From assembly GCA_015067895.1 (NCBI GenBank), contig SVLP01000003.1:1-64000 (forward strand): a stretch of DNA of 64,000 nt, given 5' to 3'. The position numbers were made by a program, and so were the translations under genes. Below are positions 50,805-59,714 of this stretch, piece after piece. How positions within the stretch are numbered: the stretch's first letter is position 1; every line of letters begins with the position of its first letter. The stretch comes from Oscillospiraceae bacterium. Its GTDB lineage: Bacteria > Bacillota_A > Clostridia > Oscillospirales > Oscillospiraceae. The notes below the pieces were generated by a model, which did not search any database, was not told the origin of the DNA, and saw only the letters and a program-made list of their open reading frames with translations.

Positions 50805-52019
50805 TTACTTCGTCAGGTTGGGATCGGTCAGGATCTCCACCAGAATTCTGGCGCAGGCTTCCATCTCCTCGACAACTGCGTACTCATACCGGCCATGGAA
50901 GTTCATGCCGCCGGTGCACAGGTTGGGACAGGGCAGACCCATGTAGCTCAGGCGGGCGCCGTCGGTGCCGCCGCGGACGGGGACGGAGTAGGGGGTGATG
51001 CCCAGCCGCTCCATGGCCGCCCGGGCCCGATCCACCACGTACATGACCGGCTCGATCTGACGGCGCATGTTGTAGTAGCTGTCGTTCATCTCCACCTCCA
51101 CGGTGCCCTCGCCGTAGATGGAATCGAGATACACGGCGATCTGGTAGAAGCGATCCTTCTTCTGCTCGAACTTCTCGTCGTCATGGTCGCGGACGATGTA
51201 GTGCATGACGGCCTCCTCAATGTTGGAGGTGATGTCGCGGAGCATGCAGAAGCCCTCGTAGCCCTCGGTGGACTCGGGACGCTCGTGGACAGGCAGCATG
51301 GCGTGGAACTCCATGGCCACCTGGGAGGCGTTGATGAGCTTGTTCTTGGCCGCGCCGGGATGGATGGAAAGGCCCTTGACGGTGACGGTGGCGGCGGCCG
51401 CGTTGAAGGTCTCGTACTCCACGCCGCCCAGCTCGCCGCCGTCAACGGTGTAGGCATAGTCGGCGGCAAAGCCGTCCACATCGAACTCGTCCGCGCCCCG
51501 GCCGATCTCCTCGTCGGGGGTGAAGCCGATCTTCAGGGTGGCGTGGCGGGGCTTGTTCTGGATCAGGTACTCGGCGCAGGCCATGATCTCAGCCACACCG
51601 GCCTTGTTGTCCGCGCCCAGCAGGGTGTTGCCGTCGGTGACCACCAGGTGCTTGCCAACGCAGTTGTTGAGATAGGGATAGTCCCTGGCAGACAGGTACA
51701 TGCCCTTCTCCTCGTTCAGGCACACATCCTCGCCGGTGAACTCCACGACCCGGGGCTTGACATTGGCACCGGGTGCCTGGGGGGCGGTGTCCATGTGGGC
51801 GATCAGGCCGATGGTGGGCAGGCTGGGGTCGCCGGGGACGGTGCCGTAGACATAGCCATTTTCGTCCATGAAGGCATCGGCGATGCCGATGGCCTTCATC
51901 TCCTCGACGAGGGCTGCGCCCAGAACCTTCTGCTTGGCAGTGGAGGGACAGGTGGCGGAAGCCTCGTCGGACTGGGTGTCATAGGTCACATAGTTCAGAA
52001 AACGGTCTAAAACATTCAT
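50805..52019 (-). CDS. pepT: Peptidase T (tripeptidase)
   Basis: Cytoplasmic dinuclear zinc aminopeptidase of the M20 family that releases N-terminal residues from tripeptides. The 404 aa have H75 and D77 in AHMDTAP, the bridging D137 in LLGADNKAG, the catalytic E170-E171 in TPDEEIGRG, and GGTDGARLS near the C-terminus. A dimerisation domain interrupts the catalytic fold. The start at 52019 (MNVLDRF) follows an AGAAGGAG SD; the extra 25 codons upstream run into the repeat element. It is probably monocistronic; no clear promoter is seen. Confidence 0.96.
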   Translation of the reverse strand: MNVLDRFLNYVTYDTQSDEASATCPSTAKQKVLGAALVEEMKAIGIADAFMDENGYVYGTVPGDPSLPTIGLIAHMDTAPQAPGANVKPRVVEFTGEDVCLNEEKGMYLSARDYPYLNNCVGKHLVVTDGNTLLGADNKAGVAEIMACAEYLIQNKPRHATLKIGFTPDEEIGRGADEFDVDGFAADYAYTVDGGELGGVEYETFNAAAATVTVKGLSIHPGAAKNKLINASQVAMEFHAMLPVHERPESTEGYEGFCMLRDITSNIEEAVMHYIVRDHDDEKFEQKKDRFYQIAVYLDSIYGEGTVEVEMNDSYYNMRRQIEPVMYVVDRARAAMERLGITPYSVPVRGGTDGARLSYMGLPCPNLCTGGMNFHGRYEYAVVEEMEACARILVEILTDPNLTK

Positions 52020-52055
52020 ATTTGGTACTCCTTCTGTGGTAAATAGTATTCCTTC

Positions 52056-52317
52056 TGTAGGGCGGGCGGCACTGCCCCCGCCGACGCACCGCAAGCTTGT
52101 ACAACGCGAAATCGCCGCGGTCGCCTGGAAGATTTCGCTGTCATTGCGAGCCGAAGGCGCGGCAATCTCCTGGCACTGCCTTCAACTTCGCACGATGTAC
52201 CAGGAGATTGCCACGCCCTTGCGGGCTCGCAATGACATGGTAACTTTCAGTTGGCTCTTCTGGTTTGGCTGGTCAGTCATCCAACCTGGTCGGCGGGGTC
52301 ATGACCCCGCCCTACCC
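52056..52317. repeat. Composite element: GC-rich frame around GTCATTGCGAG dyad, copy 4
   Basis: The left frame is TGTAGGGCGGGCGGCACTGC and the right frame GGCGGGGTCATGACCCCGCC then CTACCC. The inner dyad (52140-52236) runs GTCATTGCGAG to CTCGCAATGAC with GGCAATCTCCTGG / ACCAGGAGATTGCC arms. It accounts for most of the 313-bp gap between pepT and the small HTH gene. Confidence 0.82.
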
Positions 52318-52332
52318 AGCCGTCGCTTTATT

Positions 52333-52557
52333 TTACTCTCGATTCTTACGGTTTGTCAATCCTGCAATGTAATCGATGGATACGCCGTAATACTTTGCCA
52401 GGGTGATAACGTGGTGAAACGGGATTTCACGGTCGCCCCGTTCCCAAAGAGAATAGGTTTGCTGTGTCGTCCCCAACAAGTCTGCAATCTCCTGCTGTTT
52501 GATGACCCTGTCCCCATCCTCGCGCAGATCGCGCAATCTTTGATAATAGAAAGCCAT
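52333..52557 (-). CDS. Small Xre-family HTH regulator
   Basis: A 74-aa single-domain cro/C1-type helix-turn-helix protein: LRDLREDGDRVIKQQEIADLLGTTQQTYSLWERGDREIPFHHVITLAKYYGVSIDYIAGLTNRK. The start at 52557 (MAFYY) has GGAGG six nt upstream; the ATG two codons earlier would fuse with it. It is divergent from the DUF6809-like gene across about 100 bp containing an ACAT/ATGT dyad near 52596-52609, a candidate shared operator. Its target may therefore be the neighbouring gene and itself. Confidence 0.88.
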   Translation of the reverse strand: MAFYYQRLRDLREDGDRVIKQQEIADLLGTTQQTYSLWERGDREIPFHHVITLAKYYGVSIDYIAGLTNRKNRE

Positions 52558-52611
52558 AGGCATCCTCCTCTCTTTACGATAACCAGAATACCATACACAT
52601 AAAACAATGTA

Positions 52612-52640
52612 TTGACTTTACAACGGATCGTGTGTACAAT
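52612..52640 (+). promoter_or_regulatory. Promoter of the DUF6809-like gene
   Basis: TTGACT (52612-52617), 17-bp spacer, TACAAT (52635-52640), followed by AAGGAGG and ATG at 52662. The short distance suggests a leader of about 15 nt. Confidence 0.82.
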
Positions 52641-52661
52641 GATATCGAAGGAGGAATGAAT

Positions 52662-52961
52662 ATGAACCCATACACACAAATACTGCTAACCGCCATCGCC
52701 AGCTATGAAGCCAAATGCTCCATTGACACGCCGGAATCCATTCTGGAAGGTCTGTGGTACGACTACTCCTGCCGCAATCCCGTGGATGACGGACAGATCC
52801 GAAACGCGGAAGCGAAGATCTCCCCTGTCTATGCGGAGCTGTCCCTGGAGGCCAGCGACTGCCTTTCCGATCTGATCGTGGAGCTGCTGACGGTCTACCA
52901 GCGGGCGGCCTATCTGGAGGGACTGCGCTCCGGCGTACATCTGATCCAGGAGCTTGCATAA
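52662..52961 (+). CDS. Small alpha-helical protein (DUF6809-like)
   Basis: Function unknown. The 99 aa are predicted mostly helical: MNPYTQILLTAIASYEAKC, then a SILEGLWYDYSCRNPVDDGQIRNAEAKI segment, and a C-terminal helix YQRAAYLEGLRSGVHLIQEL. The pattern (short helix, polar segment, then YxRAAYLEGLRxGxxL) recalls DUF6809-type phage- and accessory-element-associated small proteins; this assignment is from memory and uncertain. The start at 52662 has AAGGAGG at 8 nt. It is divergent from a small Xre regulator, a layout typical of repressor-controlled accessory genes. Confidence 0.7.
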   Translation: MNPYTQILLTAIASYEAKCSIDTPESILEGLWYDYSCRNPVDDGQIRNAEAKISPVYAELSLEASDCLSDLIVELLTVYQRAAYLEGLRSGVHLIQELA

Positions 52962-52962
52962 A

Positions 52963-52988
52963 AAGGACTCCCGTTTTCGGGAGTCCTT
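52963..52988. terminator. Bidirectional terminator DUF6809-like/ackA
   Basis: AAGGACTCCCG-TTTT-CGGGAGTCCTT, a perfect 11-bp stem. TTTTTATG follows on the minus strand (ackA end); only TTGC on the plus strand. Confidence 0.9.
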
Positions 52989-53005
52989 GCGCTTATGGGA
53001 AATAA

Positions 53006-54196
53006 TTACTTGGCAGCCTTGACCAGCTCGGCGGTATCCTGAGCGATCATCAGCTCCTCGTTGGTGGGCACGACCCAGACCTGAACCTTGGAGTCCTCGG
53101 CGGAGATCTTGTGCTCGCCGCGCTTGGCGTTCAGCTCAGGATCCAGCTTGACACCCAGGAAGCCCAGGTAGTCGCAGATGGCAGCGCGGGTGGCGGAGTC
53201 GTTCTCACCGACACCGGCGGTGAAGGTCAGGACGTCCAGACCCTTCAGAGCGACAGCGTAGGCACCGACATACTTGGCGACCTCGTAGGCGAACTTGTCC
53301 AGAGCCAGCTGGCACTCCTCGTTGCCGGCCTCGGCGCCGTTGCCCAGATCACGGAAGTCGGAGGAAACGCCGCCCGACAGAGCCAGGACGCCGGACTTCT
53401 TGTTCAGGATGTTCAGGCACTCGTCGACGGAGTAGCCGTACTTGTTGCACAGGAACTGGACGACAGCGGCGTCGATGTCGCCGGAGCGGGTGCCCATGGG
53501 AACACCAGCCAGGGGGGTCAGACCCATGGTGGTATCCTGGCACTTGCCGTTCAGGACAGCGGACATGGAGGAGCCGTTGCCCAGGTGGCAGTTGACCTGC
53601 TTGAACTCGGTGGTGCCGACCAGCTCGGCGGTGCGGCGGGCCACATACTTGTGGGAGGTGCCGTGGAAGCCGTAGCGGCGGATGGAGTCGTTCTTGTAGT
53701 ACTCAGTGGGGATGGCGTAACGATAGGCCTTGGGGGGCATGGTCATGTGGAAGGCGGTATCGAAAACGGCGACCTGGGGGGTGGTGGGCATGACAGCCTG
53801 GCAGGCACGGATGCCCATCAGGTTGGCGGGGTTGTGCAGGGGGCCCAGGGGGATGCACTTCTCGATGGCAGCGATGACCTCATCGTTGATGATGCAGGAG
53901 TCGAAGAACTCCATGCCGCCGTGCAGGACGCGGTGACCGACAGCGTCGATCTCATCGGTGGAAGCGATGACGCCCTCAACGGGATCGACCAGGATCTCCA
54001 GAGTGGCGGCGATGGCCTCGGAGTGGGTGGGCATGGGGATGTCCTTGACGACCTTGTCGCCCTTACCGGTGTGGTTCAGGCGGCCGTCGATGCCGATACG
54101 CTCGCACAGGCCCTTGGCGGACACGACGCCGGTCTCGGGATCCATCAGCTGGTACTTCAGGGAAGAGGAGCCGGCGTTGATGATCAGAATGTTCAT
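53006..54196 (-). CDS. ackA: Acetate kinase
   Basis: Makes ATP and acetate from acetyl phosphate, the main energy-conserving end step of acetogenic fermentation. The 396-aa protein has the signatures MNILIINAGSSSLKYQL (N7), VGHRVLHGG, FHGTSHKYVA and CHLGNGSSMSAV, all intact. pta, often its partner, is not adjacent. It has its own promoter (54267-54295) back to back with tmcAL, whose product consumes acetate. A strong SD (AGGAGGCAGATTCC) precedes the ATG. Confidence 0.98.
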   Translation of the reverse strand: MNILIINAGSSSLKYQLMDPETGVVSAKGLCERIGIDGRLNHTGKGDKVVKDIPMPTHSEAIAATLEILVDPVEGVIASTDEIDAVGHRVLHGGMEFFDSCIINDEVIAAIEKCIPLGPLHNPANLMGIRACQAVMPTTPQVAVFDTAFHMTMPPKAYRYAIPTEYYKNDSIRRYGFHGTSHKYVARRTAELVGTTEFKQVNCHLGNGSSMSAVLNGKCQDTTMGLTPLAGVPMGTRSGDIDAAVVQFLCNKYGYSVDECLNILNKKSGVLALSGGVSSDFRDLGNGAEAGNEECQLALDKFAYEVAKYVGAYAVALKGLDVLTFTAGVGENDSATRAAICDYLGFLGVKLDPELNAKRGEHKISAEDSKVQVWVVPTNEELMIAQDTAELVKAAK

Positions 54197-54242
54197 TGGA
54201 ATCTGCCTCCTAAATAAAATTTCATTTTTCTTTTGCGCAGTT

Positions 54243-54271
54243 TTGTGCTAGTATGTAGCTACACTTATTCT
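54243..54271 (+). promoter_or_regulatory. Possible tmcAL promoter
   Basis: TTGTGC (54243-54248), 17-bp spacer, TATTCT (54266-54271). Its -10 overlaps the ackA -10 on the other strand, so only one polymerase could bind at a time. Confidence 0.45.
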
Positions 54272-54295
54272 ATAACAAGTTTACCAATTTAACAA
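54267..54295 (-). promoter_or_regulatory. ackA promoter
   Basis: Minus strand TTGTTA (54290-54295), 17-bp spacer, TAGAAT (54267-54272). Confidence 0.78.
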
Positions 54296-54324
54296 GTCTT
54301 TTCTTTTGCGAAAGGGAATTTTTT

Positions 54325-55461
54325 ATGAAAGTTGTCGGTATCCTGTGCGAATACAACCCCCTCCACCTGGGCCACGCCAAGCAGATTTCCAGTATCCGGA
54401 AGCAGCATGGCGGCGACTGTGCGGTGGTCTGCCTGATGAGCGGCAATTTCGTCCAGCGGGGCTACCCCGCCGTCTTCGACAAAATGCTCCGGGCCCGGGC
54501 CGCCCTTCAGGCGGGAGCCGATCTGGTGCTGGAGCTGCCGGTGCAGGATGCCCTGAGCTCCGCCGAAGGCTTCGCGGCGGGGGCAGTCTCCATTTTAGGG
54601 ACATTCTGCGATGAAATGTCCTTCGGCGCAGAGCATCCCGACCCCGATGGCCTGCTTTCCACAGCAAAGGCCCTCCTCAGTCCGGAATTCTCCGGGCATC
54701 TGCGCCGCCATCTGGACTTAGGGCTGAGCTTTCCCGCCGCCCGCACGAAGGCGCTGACGGACATGGGCGCGGACGGTACGCTGGTCACCTCCCCCAACGA
54801 CATCCTGGCTGTGGAATACTGCAAGGCCATCCTGGCCCAGAACAGCCCCATGCGCCCAGCCCCCATCCACCGGGCAGGCGGCTACCACGACCTTTCTGCC
54901 GATCCCGAAAATCCCTCTGCCACAGCCCTGCGGGCATTGATCGAAAATGGTAAAAACTTCCGCTCCTATGTCCCCACGGATGTCTTCGAAAACGCCGCCG
55001 TCCACACGCTGAAGCAGGGTGAAAAGGCCATCCTGGCCCGGCTTCGCACCATGACGGACGCACAGTTCGAAGCACTCCCCTACGGCTCCGAGGGTCTGTG
55101 GCGGAAGCTCATGCACGAAAGCCGCCGGTGTGCCACCCTGGAGGAGATCCTCACCGCCGTCAAATCCAAGCGCTACACCCGCTCAAGGCTCGACCGGATG
55201 GTCATGTGCGCCCTCCTGGGCCTGACCAAAGAAGACCTGCGCTCCCCTGCCCCCTATGCCCGGATCCTGGGCTTCACCCAGCGGGGCCGGGAGGTGCTGC
55301 GCACCGCCAAGGAGCGCACCCCATTATATAATGTAGGCCAGGCCGTGGACGCCCCCCAGTGGGCCCTGGAGCAGCGGTGCGCTGACCTCTACGGCCTCTT
55401 TGCAGAGCTCCCGGAGCCTGCCGGAGCTGAGGCCAGGCAAAGAGTTTTGGTCTTCCCCTGA
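54325..55461 (+). CDS. tmcAL: TmcAL tRNA(Met) cytidine acetate ligase (YlbM family)
   Basis: Uses ATP and acetate to form N4-acetylcytidine at the wobble base of elongator tRNA-Met. The 378 aa start VGILCEYNPLHLGHAKQI, a nucleotidyltransferase HxGH motif (H14, H17). CLMSGNFVQRGYPAVFDKMLRA follows, the family fingerprint. Position opposite ackA is suggestive, since acetate is the direct substrate of TmcAL (family knowledge). The SD is weak (AAGGGAA). C-terminal RNA-binding residues appear in the KSKRYTRSRLDRM stretch. Confidence 0.93.
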   Translation: MKVVGILCEYNPLHLGHAKQISSIRKQHGGDCAVVCLMSGNFVQRGYPAVFDKMLRARAALQAGADLVLELPVQDALSSAEGFAAGAVSILGTFCDEMSFGAEHPDPDGLLSTAKALLSPEFSGHLRRHLDLGLSFPAARTKALTDMGADGTLVTSPNDILAVEYCKAILAQNSPMRPAPIHRAGGYHDLSADPENPSATALRALIENGKNFRSYVPTDVFENAAVHTLKQGEKAILARLRTMTDAQFEALPYGSEGLWRKLMHESRRCATLEEILTAVKSKRYTRSRLDRMVMCALLGLTKEDLRSPAPYARILGFTQRGREVLRTAKERTPLYNVGQAVDAPQWALEQRCADLYGLFAELPEPAGAEARQRVLVFP

Positions 55462-55498
55462 AAAGTTTACAAAAAATCTCCCATTCTGCAGCTGTGTG

Positions 55499-55507
55499 TG
55501 ATATGAT
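55499..55507 (+). promoter_or_regulatory. Extended -10 promoter of the ABC exporter
   Basis: TG-A-TATGAT (55499-55507), an extended -10; no good -35 is visible. It lies 36 nt before the ATPase start. Confidence 0.5.
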
Positions 55508-55542
55508 ATTTTTTGATTCTGTTACGATTTGGAGTGAGCCAA

Positions 55543-56244
55543 ATGGCCTTTGTTGAATTCGAAAATGTGGCAAAAACCTATCACATGGGCGAGGTCGCCA
55601 TCCACGCCCTCCACGATGCCACCTTCTCTGTGGAGAAGGGCGAGCTGGTGGTCATCGTGGGCCCCTCGGGCGCGGGCAAGACGACCCTGCTGAACATTCT
55701 GGGCGGCATGGACACCCTGACCAGCGGCACCGTCTATCTCGATGGCCGGGAGGTCTCCGCCCTGAACAAGCGGCAGCTGACGGAGTATCGCCGGGAGGAT
55801 GTGGGCTTCGTGTTCCAGTTCTACAATCTGGTGGGCAACCTGACCGCACTGGAGAACGTGGAGCTGGCCAACCAGATCTGCAAGGAGCCCCTGGACGCGG
55901 AGCAGGTATTGCGGGACGTGGGTCTGGGCGACCGGATGAAGAACTTCCCCAGCCAGCTCTCCGGCGGCGAGCAGCAGCGTGTGGCCATCGCCCGTGCTCT
56001 TGCCAAGAATCCCAAGCTGCTCCTCTGCGACGAGCCCACCGGCGCGCTGGACTACAAGACCGGCAAGGCCATCCTGCGCCTTTTGCAGGACACGGGCCGC
56101 CGCACCGGCATGACCATCATCATCATCACCCACAATGCCGCCCTGACCGCCATGGCCGACCGGGTCATTCGTGTCCACAGCGGCACCGTGGCCTCCGTGA
56201 CCGTTAACGAACACCCCCAGGATATTTCGGAGATCGAATGGTGA
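55543..56244 (+). CDS. MacB/LolD-type ABC transporter ATPase
   Basis: ATP-binding subunit of an FtsX-type (type VII) ABC system. The 233 aa have Walker A GPSGAGKT (40-47), the Q-loop [16 protein letters not shown], signature LSGGEQQR (139-146), and Walker [13 protein letters not shown] with catalytic E164. The start at 55543 (MAFVEFENV) has GGAG upstream. It overlaps the permease gene by 7 nt. Such pairs act as mechanotransmitters or extruders rather than importers. Confidence 0.95.
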   Translation: MAFVEFENVAKTYHMGEVAIHALHDATFSVEKGELVVIVGPSGAGKTTLLNILGGMDTLTSGTVYLDGREVSALNKRQLTEYRREDVGFVFQFYNLVGNLTALENVELANQICKEPLDAEQVLRDVGLGDRMKNFPSQLSGGEQQRVAIARALAKNPKLLLCDEPTGALDYKTGKAILRLLQDTGRRTGMTIIIITHNAALTAMADRVIRVHSGTVASVTVNEHPQDISEIEW

Positions 56245-59200
56245 TGAAGCGAAAAAATATGATGCGGCGGAATCTGACCCAGACCATCCGCCATTCCCTG
56301 GGCCGCTACATCGCCATCATGGCCATCATCGCCCTGGGTGCGGGACTGTTCACCGGCCTGCGGGTGACCAAGGTGGACATGGTGGCCACCGTCCAGGATT
56401 ATACCGACCGGCAGAACATGTTCGATCTGCAGGTCATGAACAGCTACGGCTGGACGGAGGACGACGTCTTCAAGCTGTCCCAGACCGAGGGCATCGCCGA
56501 AGCCGAGGGCACCATCTCCCTGGATGTGCTCGTCCACATGGGCGACAACGAGGATTCCGCCTTCAAGGTGCTCTCCATCCCCGACCGGCTCAACCGCCCC
56601 GCCCTGGACGCGGGTCGGATGCCCGCCTCCCCCGACGAATGCCTGGTGGAGGGCTTCTTCTTCGATGACAGCATCATCGGAAAGCAGCTCTATATCTCCG
56701 AGCACAACACCGAGACCACCCTGGAGGCCATGGGCCATGACAGCTACACCATCGTCGGCACCGTCAGCTCCCCCATGTACTTAAACATGCAGCGCGGCTC
56801 CACCTCCATCGGCAGCGGCTCCATCTCCGCCTACTGCTACGTGCCCCGAAACGGCTTCGATCAGGATATCTACACCGAGATCAACCTGACCCTGAAGGGC
56901 GACTACGCCGTCTACACCGACGAATATGATAACGCCATGGACGACATGGCAGAAACCCTCGAAGTCCTCTGCGAACCCCTGGCGCAGGATCGCTACGAAT
57001 CCGTCCTGCTGGAGGCCGAGGAGGAATATGCCGACGGCATGGAGGAATACCTGGACGGCATGCAGGAATTCCGGGAGGCCAGAGCCGAGGCTCTGGAGGA
57101 GCTGGACAAGGCCGAGCAGGAGCTCCTGGACGGCGAACAGGAGCTGGCCGACAACCGAACGCTTCTGGAGGACGGCCTGAAGCAGATCGAGGAGGGACAG
57201 AAGACCCTGACCGAATCCCGGGCCACCCTGGCACAGAGCCGCCTGACCCTGGCCAACACCCGCTCCGAGACCTACGCCCAGCTCACCGATGCCAGCAATG
57301 AGCTGATGACCAATTACAAGGAAGTCCTCGCCGCCAAGCAGCAGGTGGACGCGGGTCTGACCCAGATCGACGCGGGACTTGTGCAGCTGGAGAGCGGCCT
57401 GGAGCAGATCGAATCGGGCCTGGCCCTGATCGAGGTCATGCTGCCCATCCTGGAGACCAGCCGGGATGCTGCGCAGATGGCCTATGAGGCCGCCCTCGAA
57501 CGGGGTGCCGACGAGGAGACCCTGGCCCAGCTGGAAGCCGGTCTTTCTGACATCAACGCCCAGCTGGAGGAATACACCGCCCAGCGCGACGAGCTGCTGG
57601 TGACCCAAAAGGAAGTTCAGGCCCAGTACGACGATGTGCTGGCTCAGAAAAACGAGCTCCTTGCCACCCAGACCACCCTGAACGATGCCATCGAGACCAT
57701 CGAGCTGGGCTTCCGGGAGCTGGAGCAGGCCCAGCGCAGCGCGGACAACCAGTTCGCCGCCGCCGAGGCCCAGATCGACGCAGGCCAGCTCCAGCTGGAG
57801 GAGGGCCAGCGGGAGCTGGACGCCCGGAAGGCCGAGGCCGAGGAGGGTCTGATCCTCCTGGAGGAGGGCGAAAAAGAGCTGGCCGAGGGCCGCAAGACCT
57901 TCGAAGCAGAAAAAGAAAAAGCCCTCAAGGAGCTCTCCGACGCGGAAGCCGAGCTGGAGGATGCCCGCATCCGGCTCCAGGACGCCCGCCAGACCATCGA
58001 CGATCTGGCCGAGCCCTCGGTCTACGCATTGACACGAAACACGAATCTGGGCTACGTGGTCTTTGAAAGCGACTCCGACATCGTGGCGGGCGTGGCGAAG
58101 ATCTTCCCGGTCTTCTTCCTGGCCGTCGCGGCCCTGGTGTGTATCACCACCATGACGCGAATGATCGACGAGGAGCGCACCCAGATCGGCATCCTCAAGG
58201 CCCTGGGCTACTCGTCCTGCGCCATCATGAACAAATTCCTGAGCTATTCCGGCTCCGCTTCGATTATGGGCTGCATCTTAGGACTTCTGCTGGGCTGCCT
58301 GGTGTTCCCCCGGATCATCTGGTTCGCCTACTGCATCATGTACAATTTCTCCCCCCAGCTGACCCTGAGCTACGATCTGCCCACTTTTGCCTTCATCTTC
58401 CTCAGCTACACCGGCCTGACGCTCCTCGTCACCTGGTACTGCTGCCGCCGGGAGCTGAAGGAGGTGCCCGCCGAGCTGATCCGGCCCAAGGCTCCCGCTG
58501 CGGGCAAGGCATTGTTCTTCGAGAACATGCAGTTCTGGAAAAAGATGAAGTTCCTGAACAAGGTGGCCGTGCGCAACATTTTCCGCTACAAGCAGCGGCT
58601 TGCCATGATGCTGCTGGGCATCGGCGGCTGCACCGCATTGCTCGTCACCGGCTTCGGCCTGAAGGATTCCATCGCCGGCATCACCGACAACCAGTTCGGG
58701 GAGGTCACCGTCTACGATATGGCCGTCACCTTTGCCGACCCCGTGGCCCAGCAGACCCAGGAGGACTTCCGTGACCACATCCGGGGCAAGGCCGACCGGG
58801 TGCTCTTCTGCGAACAGGGCAGCATCGACGTCCATTTCGACAACAACGTGAAAAATGTCTACTTCCTGGCCACCGACGCCGACCTGGAGGGCGTCATCGA
58901 CCTCCACAGCGGCGAGACCCCCATCGCCATGCCCGGTGAACATGAGGTCGTCCTCTCCGTGGGCGTGGCCCGGAACATGGGCATCGGCGTGGGCGACCGG
59001 GTGCTCCTGCGCACCTCCGACATGGAGGAGCTGGAGCTGACGGTGAGCGGCATCTACGACAACCATGTCTACAACTACGCCATCGTCTCCGGCTCCACCT
59101 TGCGCGCCCAGTGGGATCGCTCCCCCGAGGAGCAGTCCGCCTTCGTGCTGGCCATGGACGGACAGGACGTCCACGAGCTGGGCGCAGCCATCACGGGCTT

Positions 59201-59669
59201 CGAGGGGGTGCTGAATGTCAGCATCAACGCCGACACTGCCGAACAGGTGGGCGGCATGATGGAGGCTCTGGACGCGGTCATCGTGCTCATCGTCATCTGC
59301 GCGGGACTGCTGGCGGGCATCGTGCTCTACAACCTGACCAACATCAACATCAAGGAGCGCATCCGGGAGATCGCCACCATCAAGGTGCTGGGCTTCAACG
59401 CCGCCGAGACCGGCTCCTATGTCTTCAAGGAGAATCTGGCCCTGACGGTGATGGGCACCTTCCTGGGTCTCTTCGGCGGCAAGCTGCTCCACGCTGCGGT
59501 CATGGGCTATGTCCGCATCGACATGGTCTGGTTCGGCAACCACATCGCCTGGACAAGCTACCTTCTCTCCGCCGTCCTGACCATCGTGGCGGCACTGATC
59601 GTGGATTTCGTCATGTACTTCCAGCTGGAGAAGATCAACATGGCGGAAGCACTTAAATCTGTGGAATAA
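56238..59669 (+). CDS. FtsX-family ABC permease with giant coiled coil
   Basis: Membrane subunit partner of the preceding ATPase, 1143 aa. One membrane helix (about 22-42) is followed by an extracellular MacB-like domain and a very long alpha-helical coiled coil (about 255-605) rich in E, L, Q and A heptads. Three membrane helices follow with an FtsX core (about 625-760), then a second periplasm-type domain and a final three-helix FtsX core (about 1010-1140). Coiled-coil FtsX permeases occur in Firmicute surface or peptide-exporting systems; the substrate is unknown. ATG at 56238 or 56244 are both possible. Confidence 0.9.
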   Translation: MVMKRKNMMRRNLTQTIRHSLGRYIAIMAIIALGAGLFTGLRVTKVDMVATVQDYTDRQNMFDLQVMNSYGWTEDDVFKLSQTEGIAEAEGTISLDVLVHMGDNEDSAFKVLSIPDRLNRPALDAGRMPASPDECLVEGFFFDDSIIGKQLYISEHNTETTLEAMGHDSYTIVGTVSSPMYLNMQRGSTSIGSGSISAYCYVPRNGFDQDIYTEINLTLKGDYAVYTDEYDNAMDDMAETLEVLCEPLAQDRYESVLLEAEEEYADGMEEYLDGMQEFREARAEALEELDKAEQELLDGEQELADNRTLLEDGLKQIEEGQKTLTESRATLAQSRLTLANTRSETYAQLTDASNELMTNYKEVLAAKQQVDAGLTQIDAGLVQLESGLEQIESGLALIEVMLPILETSRDAAQMAYEAALERGADEETLAQLEAGLSDINAQLEEYTAQRDELLVTQKEVQAQYDDVLAQKNELLATQTTLNDAIETIELGFRELEQAQRSADNQFAAAEAQIDAGQLQLEEGQRELDARKAEAEEGLILLEEGEKELAEGRKTFEAEKEKALKELSDAEAELEDARIRLQDARQTIDDLAEPSVYALTRNTNLGYVVFESDSDIVAGVAKIFPVFFLAVAALVCITTMTRMIDEERTQIGILKALGYSSCAIMNKFLSYSGSASIMGCILGLLLGCLVFPRIIWFAYCIMYNFSPQLTLSYDLPTFAFIFLSYTGLTLLVTWYCCRRELKEVPAELIRPKAPAAGKALFFENMQFWKKMKFLNKVAVRNIFRYKQRLAMMLLGIGGCTALLVTGFGLKDSIAGITDNQFGEVTVYDMAVTFADPVAQQTQEDFRDHIRGKADRVLFCEQGSIDVHFDNNVKNVYFLATDADLEGVIDLHSGETPIAMPGEHEVVLSVGVARNMGIGVGDRVLLRTSDMEELELTVSGIYDNHVYNYAIVSGSTLRAQWDRSPEEQSAFVLAMDGQDVHELGAAITGFEGVLNVSINADTAEQVGGMMEALDAVIVLIVICAGLLAGIVLYNLTNINIKERIREIATIKVLGFNAAETGSYVFKENLALTVMGTFLGLFGGKLLHAAVMGYVRIDMVWFGNHIAWTSYLLSAVLTIVAALIVDFVMYFQLEKINMAEALKSVE

Positions 59670-59676
59670 CGAAAAG

Positions 59677-59704
59677 ACGGACGAACCGATCCCGGTTCGT
59701 CCGT
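59677..59704. terminator. Bidirectional terminator permease/nrdD
   Basis: ACGGACGAACCG and its complement with an ATCC loop (12 bp). TTTTTTA follows on the plus strand; the minus side has CTTTTCG. Confidence 0.92.
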
Positions 59705-59714
59705 TTTTTACATA

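Noticed and set aside
52020..52094. Extended pepT start
   Set aside because: The codons fall in the leader and in the composite repeat; homology starts at MNVLDRF.
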